This document shows, one piece after another, positions 37,063-49,756 of a stretch of 64,000 nt of DNA (its first letter is position 1; each line of letters starts with the position of its first letter). Origin of the DNA: Ulva prolifera (lineage: Eukaryota > Chlorophyta > Ulvophyceae > Ulvales > Ulvaceae); contig CM041197.1 of assembly GCA_023078555.1 (NCBI GenBank), positions 1,019,501 to 1,083,500 on the forward strand, in the 5' to 3' direction. A model generated the notes under the pieces. The model saw only the letters and a list, made by a program, of their open reading frames with translations. It was not told the DNA's origin and ran no database searches. The position numbers and the translations under genes were made by a program.

Positions 37063-40000
37063 TCATGTGCTTGAAGACTGATTGACCGGCCCGCCTGGTT
37101 CCTGCGAAGTGCATGGTGTCCCCTTGCCCGTGTCCCCGATGGACCACGTACCGCAGACCGGCACGCCACAGAAGCCAGAAGGCGGACACGCGGTCCCCTG
37201 CAATATGCAAAGAAATTTCATTCATGGCATGCATACAATGCTGCTGACCGAAGTAACATGGCCATGAGGAAATGGCAGTGGCCCAGACAGGGTGGATGAA
37301 TGGCTTTCGAGGAGATGTGATATTTCTGGCCATGGGGTCAGCTACCTGAGGGAAACACATGAACTCTGAGCGTGATGCGAACTTTGCGTTCGCATCATCG
37401 CACCATTATATACACTATCTATACTGCATATTCGTGCCGGTTTGCATGTCATGCATAAACGTACATGAACAACACTGCGAAGGTGGTTGCAATGCAAATG
37501 TCATATCAGGTCAGCACAGGTAGCCTCCTGATTGCGTTCTTTTCAGGCATAAGAGTGAGAGCAATTGCTAGAGAGAGCATTTGGGTAAATGTATGCTCCC
37601 GCGCCCGCCTCTGTGCATCAGCAAAAGAAAGTCCTTGATGGCAGCAGCTCATTGCTTGGCATTAACATGCACAGAACGAATTCGTTCTGTGCATATTAAT
37701 ATTAATATTAATATTGCAGAGCCGCAGCCCGGGATGTACGTTGAGCATTGCCCTCTTTCGCGATGCAAAGGCGACCAAAGCTATCATATGCTTGGTAGTG
37801 CAACATTTCAATGCTTGGGTGGGGATCTCAAGTGGAGGATTATATGGGGTGCTTGGGGAAGGCGCTGCAACATGGGCGATTCCATTTGGGGGGCGCACGT
37901 CGGGGCAGCCAGAGGTGCACACAGGTATGGTGCAGTCATCTCCGCCCCAGCCGAGGTGGCAGAAGCAGCGCCCTCTGAAGCAGTCTCCTCGGCCGTTGCA
38001 GTCGTTCAGATCTGGTGTGGCACACGTCAGGAGCCCGGGGGTACCACACATCAACTCATCTGGGGGGCAGTGATCAAAAAACGCTGCAAGCACAAGGGAG
38101 CTAAGTACTAGTCATGGCATGCCCTTTGTCCATCAGCAGTGCATAGCGGATGTAAACTGTCCCAGAGTCACAGCAAAAGGCAATTATCGACTTCGTTGAA
38201 CTCTGTGTTGTCCATCACCGCCGGCTGATTAAGGGACTTCCACATATGTCGACATATGCTAGCCATCTAGCCATAAGGCTACCTCAACAACGCATGTAAT
38301 GACTTTTTGGCAGAATGGCCATGCAGTCGGCTATCGCAGTGACAAGTGCACTACTAACAGGAGGATTATCAAACCACAAGAGGTAGGGACTAACTTGTGC
38401 AGGGCAGATTCTCGCTGAGTACTTCGCCCGTGGCGGAGCAGTTGAAGTCCGCCAAACAGGATACATCCCGTGCCTCAGCGTCATCCAGATCATTGAGGCA
38501 TCGGGCACCGGGGGCAGCTTGGCACTCCAGTGTATCTCCACTGTACTCCTGAATTAGGGACAAGGCACTTGTGAGCAATTCGTGTTATACGGACTTGGAT
38601 GCTAGAAAATGCCGCAGTTTCCGTACAGCCGTCTAGTCGACAAGGTCATGGGCTTGGAGAACTGAGTGCTGGTGACAGATGACAGCTGGTTGTGTTGACG
38701 CAAACGCTTCTTGAAGCCCGGCTGATAATTTGCAAGCATGTGTGTTGTGTCACGTTGTCGCTTCGCTGGCTCAGCGTACCAGATCAACGGTGAAGATGTC
38801 ATCATAGGCTTCCTCTGCAAATTTTCGCAGTGGTATGCAGACTCCTTGGCCTGAGAAGTCGTGAAAGCATGAGACATTCCCTACTTCCGCGGCAGAACAA
38901 AGGAACTGGCTTGCAATGGGGTCTGCGAGCGCATCTTCCGTCGTGCCGTTGACGAAGGGGCAGCCTGCTTGGTAACCATATGTGTTGAAGCCTCCACTAC
39001 CATATTTCACATCATACCTGCATGACAGGGACGTGGTGGTGATGGCGCTCTGCCTTGGCAAAGCATGCGTACCTCCTAGGTATTGCTGCTCGGAGCCTGT
39101 TGTGTATGCCATGCCATGAGGCGACCAGAGTTGCCATGCATGCATGCATTCGCGACCGCGCTTCGGTGTAGGCTACATTGCACAACTGGCCAGCTGCAAA
39201 GTACAGGACAACCATGACTTCAATCACCATACAGTGAAACCACTGTGTCTAGGCATTGACTACACAGATGCGGCAGTTCAGGCATACTTTCTACCGAACA
39301 ATACATCAGCAACAACGGCAGCTCAAAGCTGTGAACTGGCACTTGTGTACCTCCACCGCGCGTACCGCTGCGCGATGCAAGCGCAGTGCATGGCAGGATT
39401 GCTTTGAGCAGCTTTGACTATTGCTTTGCTATAACCGGTAGAACAAGCAGTGGTGAGACTGGTGCAGGCTTTAAGATACAGCACCGATCAGAACGCTGGC
39501 CAAAGATGAAGCACCGTACCAGCCAGTGTCTTGCATGGCCCCGAGGACAATGTCCATCATGGCCTCCCGGCCGAAGTGAAATCTTTGAAAGCTGAATCCA
39601 GCTCGCATGAGCGCGCCCTGCACGCACCTCCACAGCAAGCATAGGTCAGGTATGGATTTCATCACATGCTTCATAGCAGCGCTCGCGATTGATAGGTCGT
39701 TGCCACCGGCAGGTTCAGGCCTAACAGCATGCATATCGTGTGTGAAATGCAGCTCTGGCTCTGGGCCGACATGCTTGTTGTCATTGGCAATGTCGTTGGG
39801 ATTGGCACTGTGCGGCCGATATGCTCAGGGGATCAAATGCTCGGAGACCTGAGCTGCTTGAGGTTCATATTGAAGTATGGGACGCACGTTGTAGTGGCGC
39901 ATAGACAAGTGCTCACCGAGGTCATCATCCATCAGCACGCCCTCCATCTCAGGGCAGCCGAAGTGCAGGCGCGCCTCCCGCAGGATGTTGGGGGTGATGA

Positions 40001-42223
40001 GGGCCCGGTAGCTCCCGATGCCGACGGGGCCAACCACCTGCGGAGCTTCCGCCGCAGTCACTGTCCGGATGACATCGCTGACATTCGTTGCCCCGACCCA
40101 TGTCTCAAACAGCTTGCTCTGGAATCCCTGCATCGTGCGCTCCAAACCTCTTCTTTCATGTTTCCAAACGCGGCAGCTGTAGCAGCCCTCCGCACGGACC
40201 AAGTGATTGCGGTCAGCCCGGAGGGCTGCAGGTTTCACAGATACCATGTTTGACGTATGCAGAATGCTGTGCTAGGGGCCACAAATGGCAATGCCCGCAC
40301 ACTGGGCGACGCCAACATGACCTGGGATGTATCTGCTGTACATGGGCACAAACTTTGCGAAGCACGGTCTGGATTCTGCATGACTGGACTCATGCTGCCC
40401 AATTGTGTGAAACGTTGCATGATGCGGCCCTACTTGCACACCAACGCCATTTCCATCGCTGTATGCCTGTGCAGCAGCGGTCTCGTGGTAGGGGCGCGAC
40501 CCGCACCATGTTGTGTAGCATCTCATGAACCACAAACTGCAGCATGCTGATGAAGAAGAAGCTCGGATCAGCTTCGCATATAATTATCTCGCCAAAGATA
40601 GGTCTGCCTGTTCCTGGCTCAAAGTGGACCGCCGTGCCGGATGCGGCTGCGCCGGTGCTGCATGGGAGGGAGCGCCGCCCCAGCACCGAAATCACCTTGA
40701 TCACCATGTCCGCATCGTATGCTGCATGGATCAGAGGTGTTTACTGTCACCGCACGGCGTCATGTCTGATAGTCAAAGCGTAAAGAATCATGCAGTGCAG
40801 CATGACATTTTTTCTTGCACACACTCGTCCACAAGAGCAAGTCAACCTTGTTGATTGAACGCAGCTGATATCGACCATGCATGTGCACATTTCTGTGCAT
40901 TGACAGGGACAGGACTCCGGTGGCGGGCAGTAGTTCATGCATCAACGTTTGCTGTCCGTAGCCAGCTGCAGTAGTGCTAGCCATGGAACATTTAGAGGCC
41001 CGGCACTCGGAGACCATGGAGCTCCGAGTCATGACAGAGGCCGCAAACGTCAACAGTGCGTATCGCACTGGCATTTGCATGGCGCACCTCCACCACCATC
41101 TGGTCCCGGTGGAATTGGATCTGAATCACTGTCAAGAAGCAGTGCGCCAAAGTTCAAGGGCCCTGAGGGATTGCGAACCTGCACCAAGAACACTTGACGG
41201 CACTTATGCAGCCCAGCATGCTTCGGTTTGAGAAACGTGCTGCTGCAGCGCACTTCACATATGCAGGCTGACCAGGGGCCTGAGAGCCTACTGAGAGTGG
41301 ACATGAGAGCCACAACGGACGTGGTTTCCTGATACAGGAAACCGTCAATGACTGGGTCGGGACATGACACAACAGCTGCCCTACGGAGTAGCCACATGGC
41401 CACTGTCACACAGACACTGGCACCATGTGCATGGAGAACAAGCTTGTTCGCAACTTGTGTGTGGTGCCATTCTTCCATGTCAGCACTGAGTAACACAGCA
41501 TGTGTAAAGCAGGTGAGACCGTGCAGGCAGGTAGAGCCGGGGCGCCCAGGCTGGCCCAGTGTTGCCCTGCCTGGATAGACGCAGACATCATGTACTTCAG
41601 TGCGGGTCAGTGCAGGTCAAAAAACACACTCGTAGCCAGCGTCCCAGCAGGCTTGCGACTGCAGGCATCAGCCTGTCTTGAATGTATGTGATCACGTCTG
41701 GTGCCTCCACAGGATCAAAGGCGTAGTAGTAGGCCACTTTGAATGGCCGGTTCGCCACTGTCGGAGCCTCGGGGGTGACGACCGGTTCCGGAACTGGGAC
41801 AGCAGGCGGTACCGGGATTGGGTCAGTAGGCGGTTCCGGAACTGGGACAGCGGGCGGTACCGGAACTGGGTCAGTAGGCGGTACCGGGACTGGGTCAGTA
41901 GGCGGTTCCGGAAGTGGGACAGCGGGCGGTACCGGAACTGGGTCAGCAGGCAGAACCGGAACTGGGTCAGCAGGCGGTACCGGAACTGGGTCAGTAGGCG
42001 TCGGTGTAGATGGGGCGTATATGTCAGACAGCCGTCTACCCGGTACGTGCCTTCCAGCCGCATCTGCCATAGCATCTATGTCCAGGGAGGCTGCAGGAGC
42101 GGCCGATGCGACAGCGGCGAGCAGAATGACCGTTACCCCACAATGCCATGTTGGACGTCGCCAGGAGTAGCGCTGCTGCAGCCGTGCTCGCTCGGTCCGC
42201 GCGCCCGACGGTGTGGATGCCAT
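37063..42223 (-). CDS. M8-B: leishmanolysin-like secreted zinc metalloprotease with Pro repeat, unit B (9 exons)
   Basis: Exons: 42223-41630, 41178-41088, 40721-40507, 40127-39888, 39617-39520, 39017-38780, 38548-38395, 38083-37899, 37197-37063; 649 residues from the Met at 42223 (an in-frame Met also lies at 42328). Signal peptide core CGVTVILLAAVASA. M8 hallmarks: HEMLH (end of exon 3), GEHLSMRH third zinc ligand (exon 4), GALM Met-turn (exon 5), GSGGFNTYGYQAGC with sequon VNGT (exon 6), Cys-rich exon 7, EGF-like exon 8 (CNGRGDC...CFCHLGWGGDDC), and tail CGVPVCGTW...GKGTPC. Unlike A and C, exon 1 carries nine Pro-rich octapeptides between signal peptide and catalytic domain. Intact by eye; probably wall- or matrix-directed. 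Confidence 0.88.
37667..37694. repeat. Perfect 28-nt palindrome in M8-B intron 8
   Basis: Centred on CGAATTCG with arms ATGCACAGAA / TTCTGTGCAT. It is followed directly by an ATT microsatellite. Confidence 0.9.
41784..41999 (-). repeat. Coding minisatellite, nine 24-bp units
   Basis: Inside M8-B exon 1. Units of 24 bp (word GGTACCGGAACTGGGTCAGT on the plus strand) encode octapeptides such as DPVPVPPA and VPVPEPPT on the minus strand. The reading frame is kept, and the repeat forms a stiff Pro spacer. Confidence 0.92.
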
Positions 42224-43060
42224 TGCAGGCTCTAGCAATGTTTTCTGGCAACTGATGTCTAGTGAAGCTGCGATGGCCCGTATATCGAGAGCAGAGGACT
42301 CTGATGAATTCGCTGTGGCGAGTTGCACTTCGGGGCGCTCCCGGTGACAGCTGCTCGCACAATCGAGGGCTGTCGTGTATTCAAACTATCAATAACATCG
42401 CTGTGTCGTGATTCGCGTCTCAGTCGCTGCTGGCGTCTTGAGCTCCATATATGGAAGCGACGCAGCGAGTCCTGAAGTCATCATCTGCAAGTCACAGCAT
42501 GTATCTTGAGATACTTTCGTAGGCAACGATGCGCATGAGCGCACACCAGGGCATGCTGATCACCGTGAACGTCCGAAAGCAGCGCGAACAGTCACGACGA
42601 TGCATTGGACGTCGAGCATCGTCATGGCGCCGCAGCGCTGTTCGGCGCACATGCATGCCGGAGGGGTCCCGAGGAGAGGCGGGCGCCGCCCGGCACATGC
42701 GGCTGGGCCTGCGCGCATACCTGGTACGAAGCCCATGCGATCATGTTGCGCGGCATTGCATCGTCGCTGCCACGTGTGTGTTCGCAGTGGTGAAATCAAG
42801 CTTGGTGAACTGTATGGACACAGAGCAGCATGGTGCCGGAAGGTAAGCATGCGCAATTCAGGCGTATGTTTTCAAGCCTGCATCGTGCAGACACCTGGAC
42901 TCGCGATACAGGCCAGGCGACGTGTGTGTTTACACAAGAGTGAACGGGAATTGGCGAATAAGACAACTTGAAATGGCGGCACATAGCCCGTGCATGCTTC
43001 ATATCTTCAGATACGTCAGGCTCAGTGACTATAGCTCAAGCTACAAACAAAAGAGTGAAC
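42224..43060. other. Intergenic, 5' side of M8-B
   Basis: Presumed M8-B promoter side; CCATATATGG lies at about 42445. Family D 3'-end words occur on the minus strand near 42930-42950 and at about 43042-43060, the latter abutting the M8 relic. Confidence 0.45.
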
Positions 43061-43865
43061 GTGATGAGGGCTTGGTACTGCCCGATGCCTAACGGGCCGG
43101 GCTGACCACCTGCGGCGCATCTTCTGCCGAGACCGTGCGGACCACATCCTGAAGCGCCGAAGCCCGAAGCCTTGTCGCTAAACGGTCCCCTGCACTGTCA
43201 TGGCTAGTCACCTCTACTGACGCGGGGGGGGGGGGGGGGGGGGGGGGGGGATTTACGTCTTGCAACACGGGCAGCTGATGCAGTTTTCCAAGCTTTAGTT
43301 GTAACAACTGCAAACTCCGAGTGCCTGGAGTCCCTGGTTGCATTGGGATGTGCCTGGAGTCCCTGGCTGCATTGGGATGTTCCGAGTGATCGCCACCCCA
43401 ACAACCCATGGTCTACATGTATAGACACGAGCTTGTGAAGACCAATCACCTACGATCCCGATGATGATCGTAGGTGATTTGAATGCAGTATCGCAAGCCT
43501 GTTGGGCCTTGGCGCCAGCACGTGGAGGAACTCATGCTGTAGAATCTGCTGTGTGGTGGTGAGAATGTCACCTGCCTTGAAGGAGCACAAGCGCATCTGG
43601 CCGAAAGGCGGGCGCCTTGTGAGAGGCTCGGTGAGCACGATGTTGCCCCGCGCATCGGAACTGCCACACTCTGGAGATCCCGGGACTCCAATTGTGACCT
43701 TCATGACAAGATCTGCATTGTACGCTGCACAGGCACACCTCCTATATAGGGATTTCACCACAGATAGATCCCCATATATCTATATAGGGATGCGGCGTCC
43801 GTCGACTCAACGGCATCGAGGTCTCGCCGGGAGCCAAAGTTTTGAAGGCCGGACAGCTGCCTCAC
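43061..43865 (-). pseudogene. M8-D: relic of a fourth leishmanolysin-like gene (exons 2-4)
   Basis: Exon 2-like sequence starts at 43865 (VRQLSGLQNFGS). Exon 3-like 43724-43516 is open and keeps YNADLVMKV and HEFLH, but its donor is GC instead of GT. Exon 4-like starts at 43189 with an AG acceptor, is out of frame with an early stop, and breaks off after CTCATCAC at 43061. Exon 1 and exons 5-9 are absent. The introns survive, so it came from genomic duplication, not a processed copy. A 27-nt poly-G run (43224-43250) lies just upstream of exon 4. The left break abuts a family D 3' end. Confidence 0.85.
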
Positions 43866-43972
43866 CTGCAGATTCCGCATTCATGGCAGATTTCAGCATT
43901 GCATCAAGCTCATGTCTGTCAGAAGCGAAGCTGGTAGAGAAATCGCCAAGATGCTAACTCTACAAAGTGTGT

Positions 43973-44020
43973 TACAAGGACAAAGCAAGTTAGGCAGGTA
44001 GGACCGTGAGCAACAACCAG
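43973..44020 (-). repeat. LINE 3' fragment (subfamily A), about 48 bp
   Basis: Begins TACAAGGACAAAGCAAG and continues as in other subfamily A copies (GTGAGCAACAACCAG). Flanks share an imperfect duplication (ACTCTACAAAGTGTG / ACTCTATAGTGTG). Confidence 0.6.
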
Positions 44021-44984
44021 ACTCTATAGTGTGCATGGCCTTAGTACTAGTCCATGCTGAGGTGCTGTAAGCACTAATACCAGTGCTAGGAGTAGCAGGG
44101 CATGCGGCAGTGCTAACAAGGCCACTGTCGAAATGCGAACTGGCCCCTGCCAGCGTATGTACTATGCAGTCAAGTCAGGTCAGTGTATTGAGAGTTTTTT
44201 TTTTGCATGTTGCTGAGAGATCGCGCACGCCTAGCTGATGGGACAGTGTGCAGTGACACTGTGCACGTGGCATCTTGAAGTTTCTGAAGGACAATCTAAC
44301 AGCTAACACAGCTAATATCTAACATCTAACAACAGTGTGCGCCTACAACTTAGGCTGGACAGCGACCTGAAAAGATATATATAGGAGCAAGTAGTGGCAT
44401 ATGGGTCTCGTGTGTAGGCTGTCACTCGAGAAGCAGTATACATGCACCCCACCCTCATGAGTTGACAACCAACGCTGTGGAACATTTGCTTTCAGACCTC
44501 CAATGTGTTCGCAAGTAGTTACCAGATTGGCACTGTTGCGCTCCATACTAGCGCCTTCGCGTCAACACTGCTCATACATTCCACAACATTGCCTCTGTAA
44601 ACGTGAAAAGCAGAGTACAGCATATGTGGTCCCGGCATATGTGGTCCCGTTGACTCGGAGTTGTCAATGTCCAATAGGATACGGCTCAGCAAATTCAGAT
44701 TTACTTTACTTTACAGCCAGTGCATGCTTCCACAGAACGTGCTTCTAGCGCCGAGTTGTGCATTACATATACCTAAAAGCTGGACCATATGCATGGCCAA
44801 TGTTATCGTACATATCGGCTTGACAACTTCCATGCGGCATAGTTGCCTCTGACTTTGCCAGATATGGGAGCGTGGCACCTCCGGTGACTCCGGAACACAA
44901 GTACGAGCCTGGAGACTGTGGCTGGGCTGCTTAGCCCTATGAACTTGAGCGGTACATCGGTTGGCGAAGGAAAATGTTGGCGGA
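44021..44984. other. Intergenic, 3' of P-C
   Basis: Contains a SINE fragment at 44634-44714 and otherwise low-information spacer; no exon seen. Confidence 0.5.
44634..44714 (+). repeat. 5'-truncated tRNA-derived SINE
   Basis: 81 bp of the SINE 3' half, from GGCATATGTGGTCCCGTTGA to the tail TTTACTTTACTTTAC. A second partial copy of CATATGTGGTCCCG precedes it. Confidence 0.75.
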
Positions 44985-47900
44985 CTATGCGGGGCCAGCC
45001 CTACACGAAGGGGGCACCTCCTCAATTGTGCCATCATAGGTCGTGGGAAGCCTGGTGTTCTCGAGTAGGCACCTAGATACTTCGCGGTTCTGCCTTATGC
45101 AGTTGTAACCTTCTTCACAGCATGGAATGATGTTGACAACATCTGGCCCCCTGCACGGTTGTGATGGTGCTGCACAAACTGTAGTCTCAGCGCAAGGGCG
45201 AGCATCGAGAATCAGATCGCAGTTGCCGTCTTCATCAACAATCACGCTGGCGGCGGAAACTATTCGCGCCGCAGCCCGCACCGATACCTCTCTGACACTG
45301 CGCTGGAAGTCGTTCAAGAAGGAAGTCTCGTTTCCGGCTGCACATGGGTTCAGGATTCAGCAGCGGACGATCATCTCGAGACAGCCCGAGGCGCCGCCCA
45401 TGCATGTACTGTCAGCTTACAAGGCGCTACTGCGTAGGTGCCCCGGTATTTATCTGACAGATTTCAAGGTACTTCATGGGCAATGTCATTTGCAAAATTG
45501 AAGTGCACAAACAGGACATGCACTGCTCGCCGTGAGCATGCCGACGCTGATGCTTGTGGCAGTGGCACCGCATGAATTGAAGCGGCACTACACATGGCAT
45601 GCACCTGAAATCGGCACTCTGACCTCTGCAACAACTTTGTCAGCATGAGTGGAGGTTCGAATATACACTACGTGTGAATCACAGTGTGCTTCTATGCGAC
45701 AAAATCAGTTTCATCTCTCTTGCCAACGACTGTGATAGCCATGGATGTCTAGTGAACAGGTCGGAGGTGTTCCTTGTACAATCAAATTTATGCAGAGCCT
45801 AAGTGCAACTACAATCCAGAAGAGATTGAATTGGACAGTTCAACACCTCATTGTGTTGTCTATCACAGAGCATCTTGATAGCCTGTGATAATGAGAACGC
45901 ACATGCACAGGTCTGCTGAAAGGCTGTTGCAGATGTCTCGACGAATGCTGTTTCCACCGCCGCCGTCAGGTTGAAGCTGATTTCATCCTCACACTCACAT
46001 GTGCCCGCAGCAACCAAGCCAGATGCAAACGCTGCTGCCTGCACAGAAGCAGAGGACAGTGATCATCTTGTATGTACGCTGACCACTGCGCTGAAATGAC
46101 GGTGTATCAGCCGGAGCGCCCTGTCAATGTATGTGGCTAGGGTTGCAGTGCCAGTGCCATGCCCAGTGCTGCAGCAGAGATACCAGATAATAGCACAAAT
46201 GCAGCGTCTGACAGCAAGCATGAAAGCAATGCAGTACTTGGAAGTTAAGAAACTGATTTGCGTCTGACGCAGCAATGTGTGGCGGAGCGCTGCAACATGA
46301 TTACACCATGGCTACCCATGTATTGCTGTTGCAAGGATAGGCAGAGTAAGCGGCTCATAAAAGTTCTCAGCACAGCCTTAGGGCAACGCGCCCAATCCGC
46401 AGAAGGCCTTTAGATGATGCAAGAAGTTTGAAAATGTCGGTACTGTATTTGATGGACAGGCATGGCCGCTGTAATGAACAGAATGTTTTGCACAGGTGTG
46501 ACCATGCGCATGGCCCATGCTCCCAGCGCAAATCTAAATCACAGCACTATACGATCACAACAATTCTCCTGTGGGGGCATACTTCATCATGCGCCCCTGC
46601 CCCGTATGGGTACTTGATAAAATTGCATAGCCGAAAGTACATACCGTGGCGACAGCACTGCCGCTGACGGTTGCCTCGCCCAGCGCACACCCTGAAGCCT
46701 GTCCGTCCGCCCCTGTGCTGGTCTCGCAGAACACGTCAATCTGGGTCACAGCGTCCACAAGAGCCGTCGCGATCGCTTCCACATATATGTCTGAGGTCTG
46801 CATTGCCTCTGCGTTTGGATTGGTACAGAGATCAATCCGTAGGTCCGAGCCTGCATACCTGCGTGGGGGTGTGAGTGGCTGCGCGAGATTCTGGAAACGG
46901 TCTCAATGCCCTCGAGCGGCCAGAAGCGGTCCTAAGTACACTAGTGTTGCCTACGCCTTAGGCACTTGAACGGACGACTCTGGCGACAAATCCATGCAAA
47001 TTTCCACAACCAGATCCACACCTAATCTTGCGACGGCGTCGGCATCAATCTGCCTCGCCGTCCCGCCCGCTGCCACGTTGCACTGGATCTTGGTTGCCAC
47101 GTCGTCCGGATCATCCTACAGACAGAAAGACGGCGCTGTACACACACATGCACATTGGGCCCGCGGTGACACGCATGGCCACAGACCATGATCTGCTGTA
47201 GCACGCACCGCGTGACACGTACAAGCACGAGTGCTGCACAGGCCGGGCATCAGCGGAAGGGTTTCTGGTTTGAGCGATCGAGGGTTTATGGTTCCTGACT
47301 GGTGATCACTATACGTATAGTGTATACACCATAGCGGAGGTAGGTGCCAGGTAGAGTCCAACGCTAAGGCGTAAACGTGTAGAGTAAGTCGTGTAGTTGT
47401 AGTCACATGTATGAATGAGGCATGCCGCTCAGGGCATGATCGCGCTGTAAACAACACCAGCATACCTGCCCTTGTCCTTCCGGCCACTCAGTACAGTATG
47501 AAGTGACACATCTTTCCAGCCCAAAGCGCTGGTCTGCTTCACGCTGCGGATGGTGTAGCTCTGGGAATATGACCCATCAGTGGCGGTGGTGTGCACAGTA
47601 AAGACCACATCAATGGTACTACTGCTGGTGTTAATATTGGTACAAGAACAGCTTCATACCAGATGTTTGAATTGTCAGTTGTCACTGCTCCACATGTTGG
47701 TCGAAATTCCGTAGCATGCATACATGAATGAAACTTGGTTCTTGTTCGGACAGTGCACTTGCCCGTAGTAGGCGTGCACGGAACTGGTGAATGAGTGGAC
47801 TTGCAAGTGCATTCCGAGCAGCACCTTGCTACCCGGCCTCTGTCCTTTGTTACTACATGCATGAAACTTGTTTTTTTCATGTCTTAAGTGTACAGCCAGC

Positions 47901-49756
47901 AGCTAGTTGAATATCTGGCACTACAAGGGGCAGCTCACCGGAACGCTAAGTACGATGGTCGGGTCTGCAATGACCTCGCAGCCTTCATCAATGCTGCGAA
48001 CTTGGAGAACAACGGTAGAAAGGGATTCCAAGACTTTCTCCTCCACGGCTCGCTCTACCTCTCTTCTGATCTCTTCAACCGGCTGTCCCGCACTGCTGGC
48101 GAGGTCGATCTACAAATATCCACAACCTGAGGCAGCCACTGGTGTGATACGAGAACTGCCGCTGATCTGCGCGACTGAATGCATTTCAACGCGAGTGACA
48201 AAAGACCGCGTGATGCCAGTCATGTGCCTGTGTCTATTTAGGTGAACTGGATTCCAAACCACTTGGCTGACTCGGAGTAGGTGCAAAGACAGCCGTTGTC
48301 CATACACACATGCACATTTTCAGGCGCGTCCGCGCTCTGGTCTGAGTGCGGCGAGAGTTAATGTCAGACTTCTTCCAATCTTTCTAGCACACGGGTTACC
48401 TGCTACTGAAACCTTTGTAAGACGCGTCCCCCTTAGCAAAGTTTTTCCAATCTACAGTCTACGTGGCATACATGTACACGTCCTGTGCACGCGCATTATG
48501 AAATGGACCCAGATGGCCAGCCAGTTGTTCAGCCAGTTCATCAGTAACCCAGACTCTGATCGGATGCAGATGAAAATAATATGTATAGACCTTGCGCATT
48601 CACATCGCAGGCAGGGACACACACCTCTGTGGTGGATTCTAGAGCGGCTTCAACAAAAACCTCACGTGTCGCATTGATCAATGCCTCAACCCGCGCCATG
48701 CAATTTGGGCAGTCCACCCTACCATCCAGAATACCCGCAACGGCAGTGGCAGCAGTTCTAGCCCGGCTCCTGGCCTGCGAGGTGATGATTCCGTTAGCAC
48801 TTGCTTCTCCTGTGAGGATGCATGAGAGGTTTACTTCCGAGACGACGGTGGCCACGGCCCTCGCGACTGCCCTGATGGTGACGTCCAGGTCAACAAGGGC
48901 ATCCCCTGAGGCCGTGGGGCCTTCACATAGAAACTCCCCGACCTCAACAACTGCACTCAGCTCTTGTGGTGTTCCAACTTCGCGTATGTGGAAAGTGTTG
49001 TTGTCCTGGCGCAAAAAGCGCAATGTTCAACTCCACATCTCAGCTATAGTACAAGTAGGAGCTGTGGTATGGCATGTACATGAGTAAAGGTCCTGATGAG
49101 CACATTTCGACATTGTGCAGGATCATCCATAGGCAGCATCCACGTTTCCGTAGTGTGCTTCAAATCAGTTGGAGGGACTGTGGTCCACCTTTTCATTGGT
49201 ATATTTTCTGTCAAGTCTTCAATGAACAGTAGTGATGAGGTGTACAGGGGAGGTTTGCAGGGGAAAGTGAACAGGGTGTATTACTGTTTCTGGCGAAGGC
49301 GTCACTTCGAGTTGCATCTGATGTAAGTCCCGCTGAGAACGAGCAATCCACCAAGTTCTGGGCAGATGTACCTGCATGGCAGTACAGCCTTCATGGCTCA
49401 AGGTTGGCCAACAATAGCCGGCACTTGCAGAGGCATGAAGCCGTGCATGAAGAACACTGCACTGTAGCGACGGTCGTAGGCAAAGGATGCGCTTGCCGAG
49501 GTGGCCTCGTATGGCAACATGGTAGAACGAGATACCCTTTCTGCGTCAATGCACCCTTCAAGCAGATCTCGGGAACGGAATGGCAACATCGTAGTACGAG
49601 CAGTAACACGTGTAAATGGCATCAGAGTATGAGCAGTTCTGGAATTGGCTGCTACATGACATACAGTATTGGGCGCATACCCCGAAAGGCATATGCCAAT
49701 ATCAGGTGTAGGCACCCCCATTTGAAGATGGACTGGCGGAATGTGGGAACTGTCAT
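44985..49756 (-). CDS. P-C: secreted Ala-rich protein with CBM1-like C-terminal cysteine motif, unit C (8 exons)
   Basis: Exons: 49756-49681, 49371-49285, 48950-48625, 48109-47939, 47115-47022, 46850-46645, 46038-45903, 45337-44985; 482 residues. An in-frame TGA lies directly before the ATG, which supports exon 1 as the true first coding exon. Signal peptide core IFKWGCLHLILAYAF, cleavage TSA|QN. Exon 3 has the sequon INAT, exon 8 GNET, and the tail keeps CC plus C-x5-C-x9-C with Asn-4 and Ser-8. It resembles P-B more closely than P-A in exons 3-5. It lies 4.5 kb downstream of M8-C on the same strand. No family name recognised; an extracellular glycoprotein role is inference. Confidence 0.8.
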
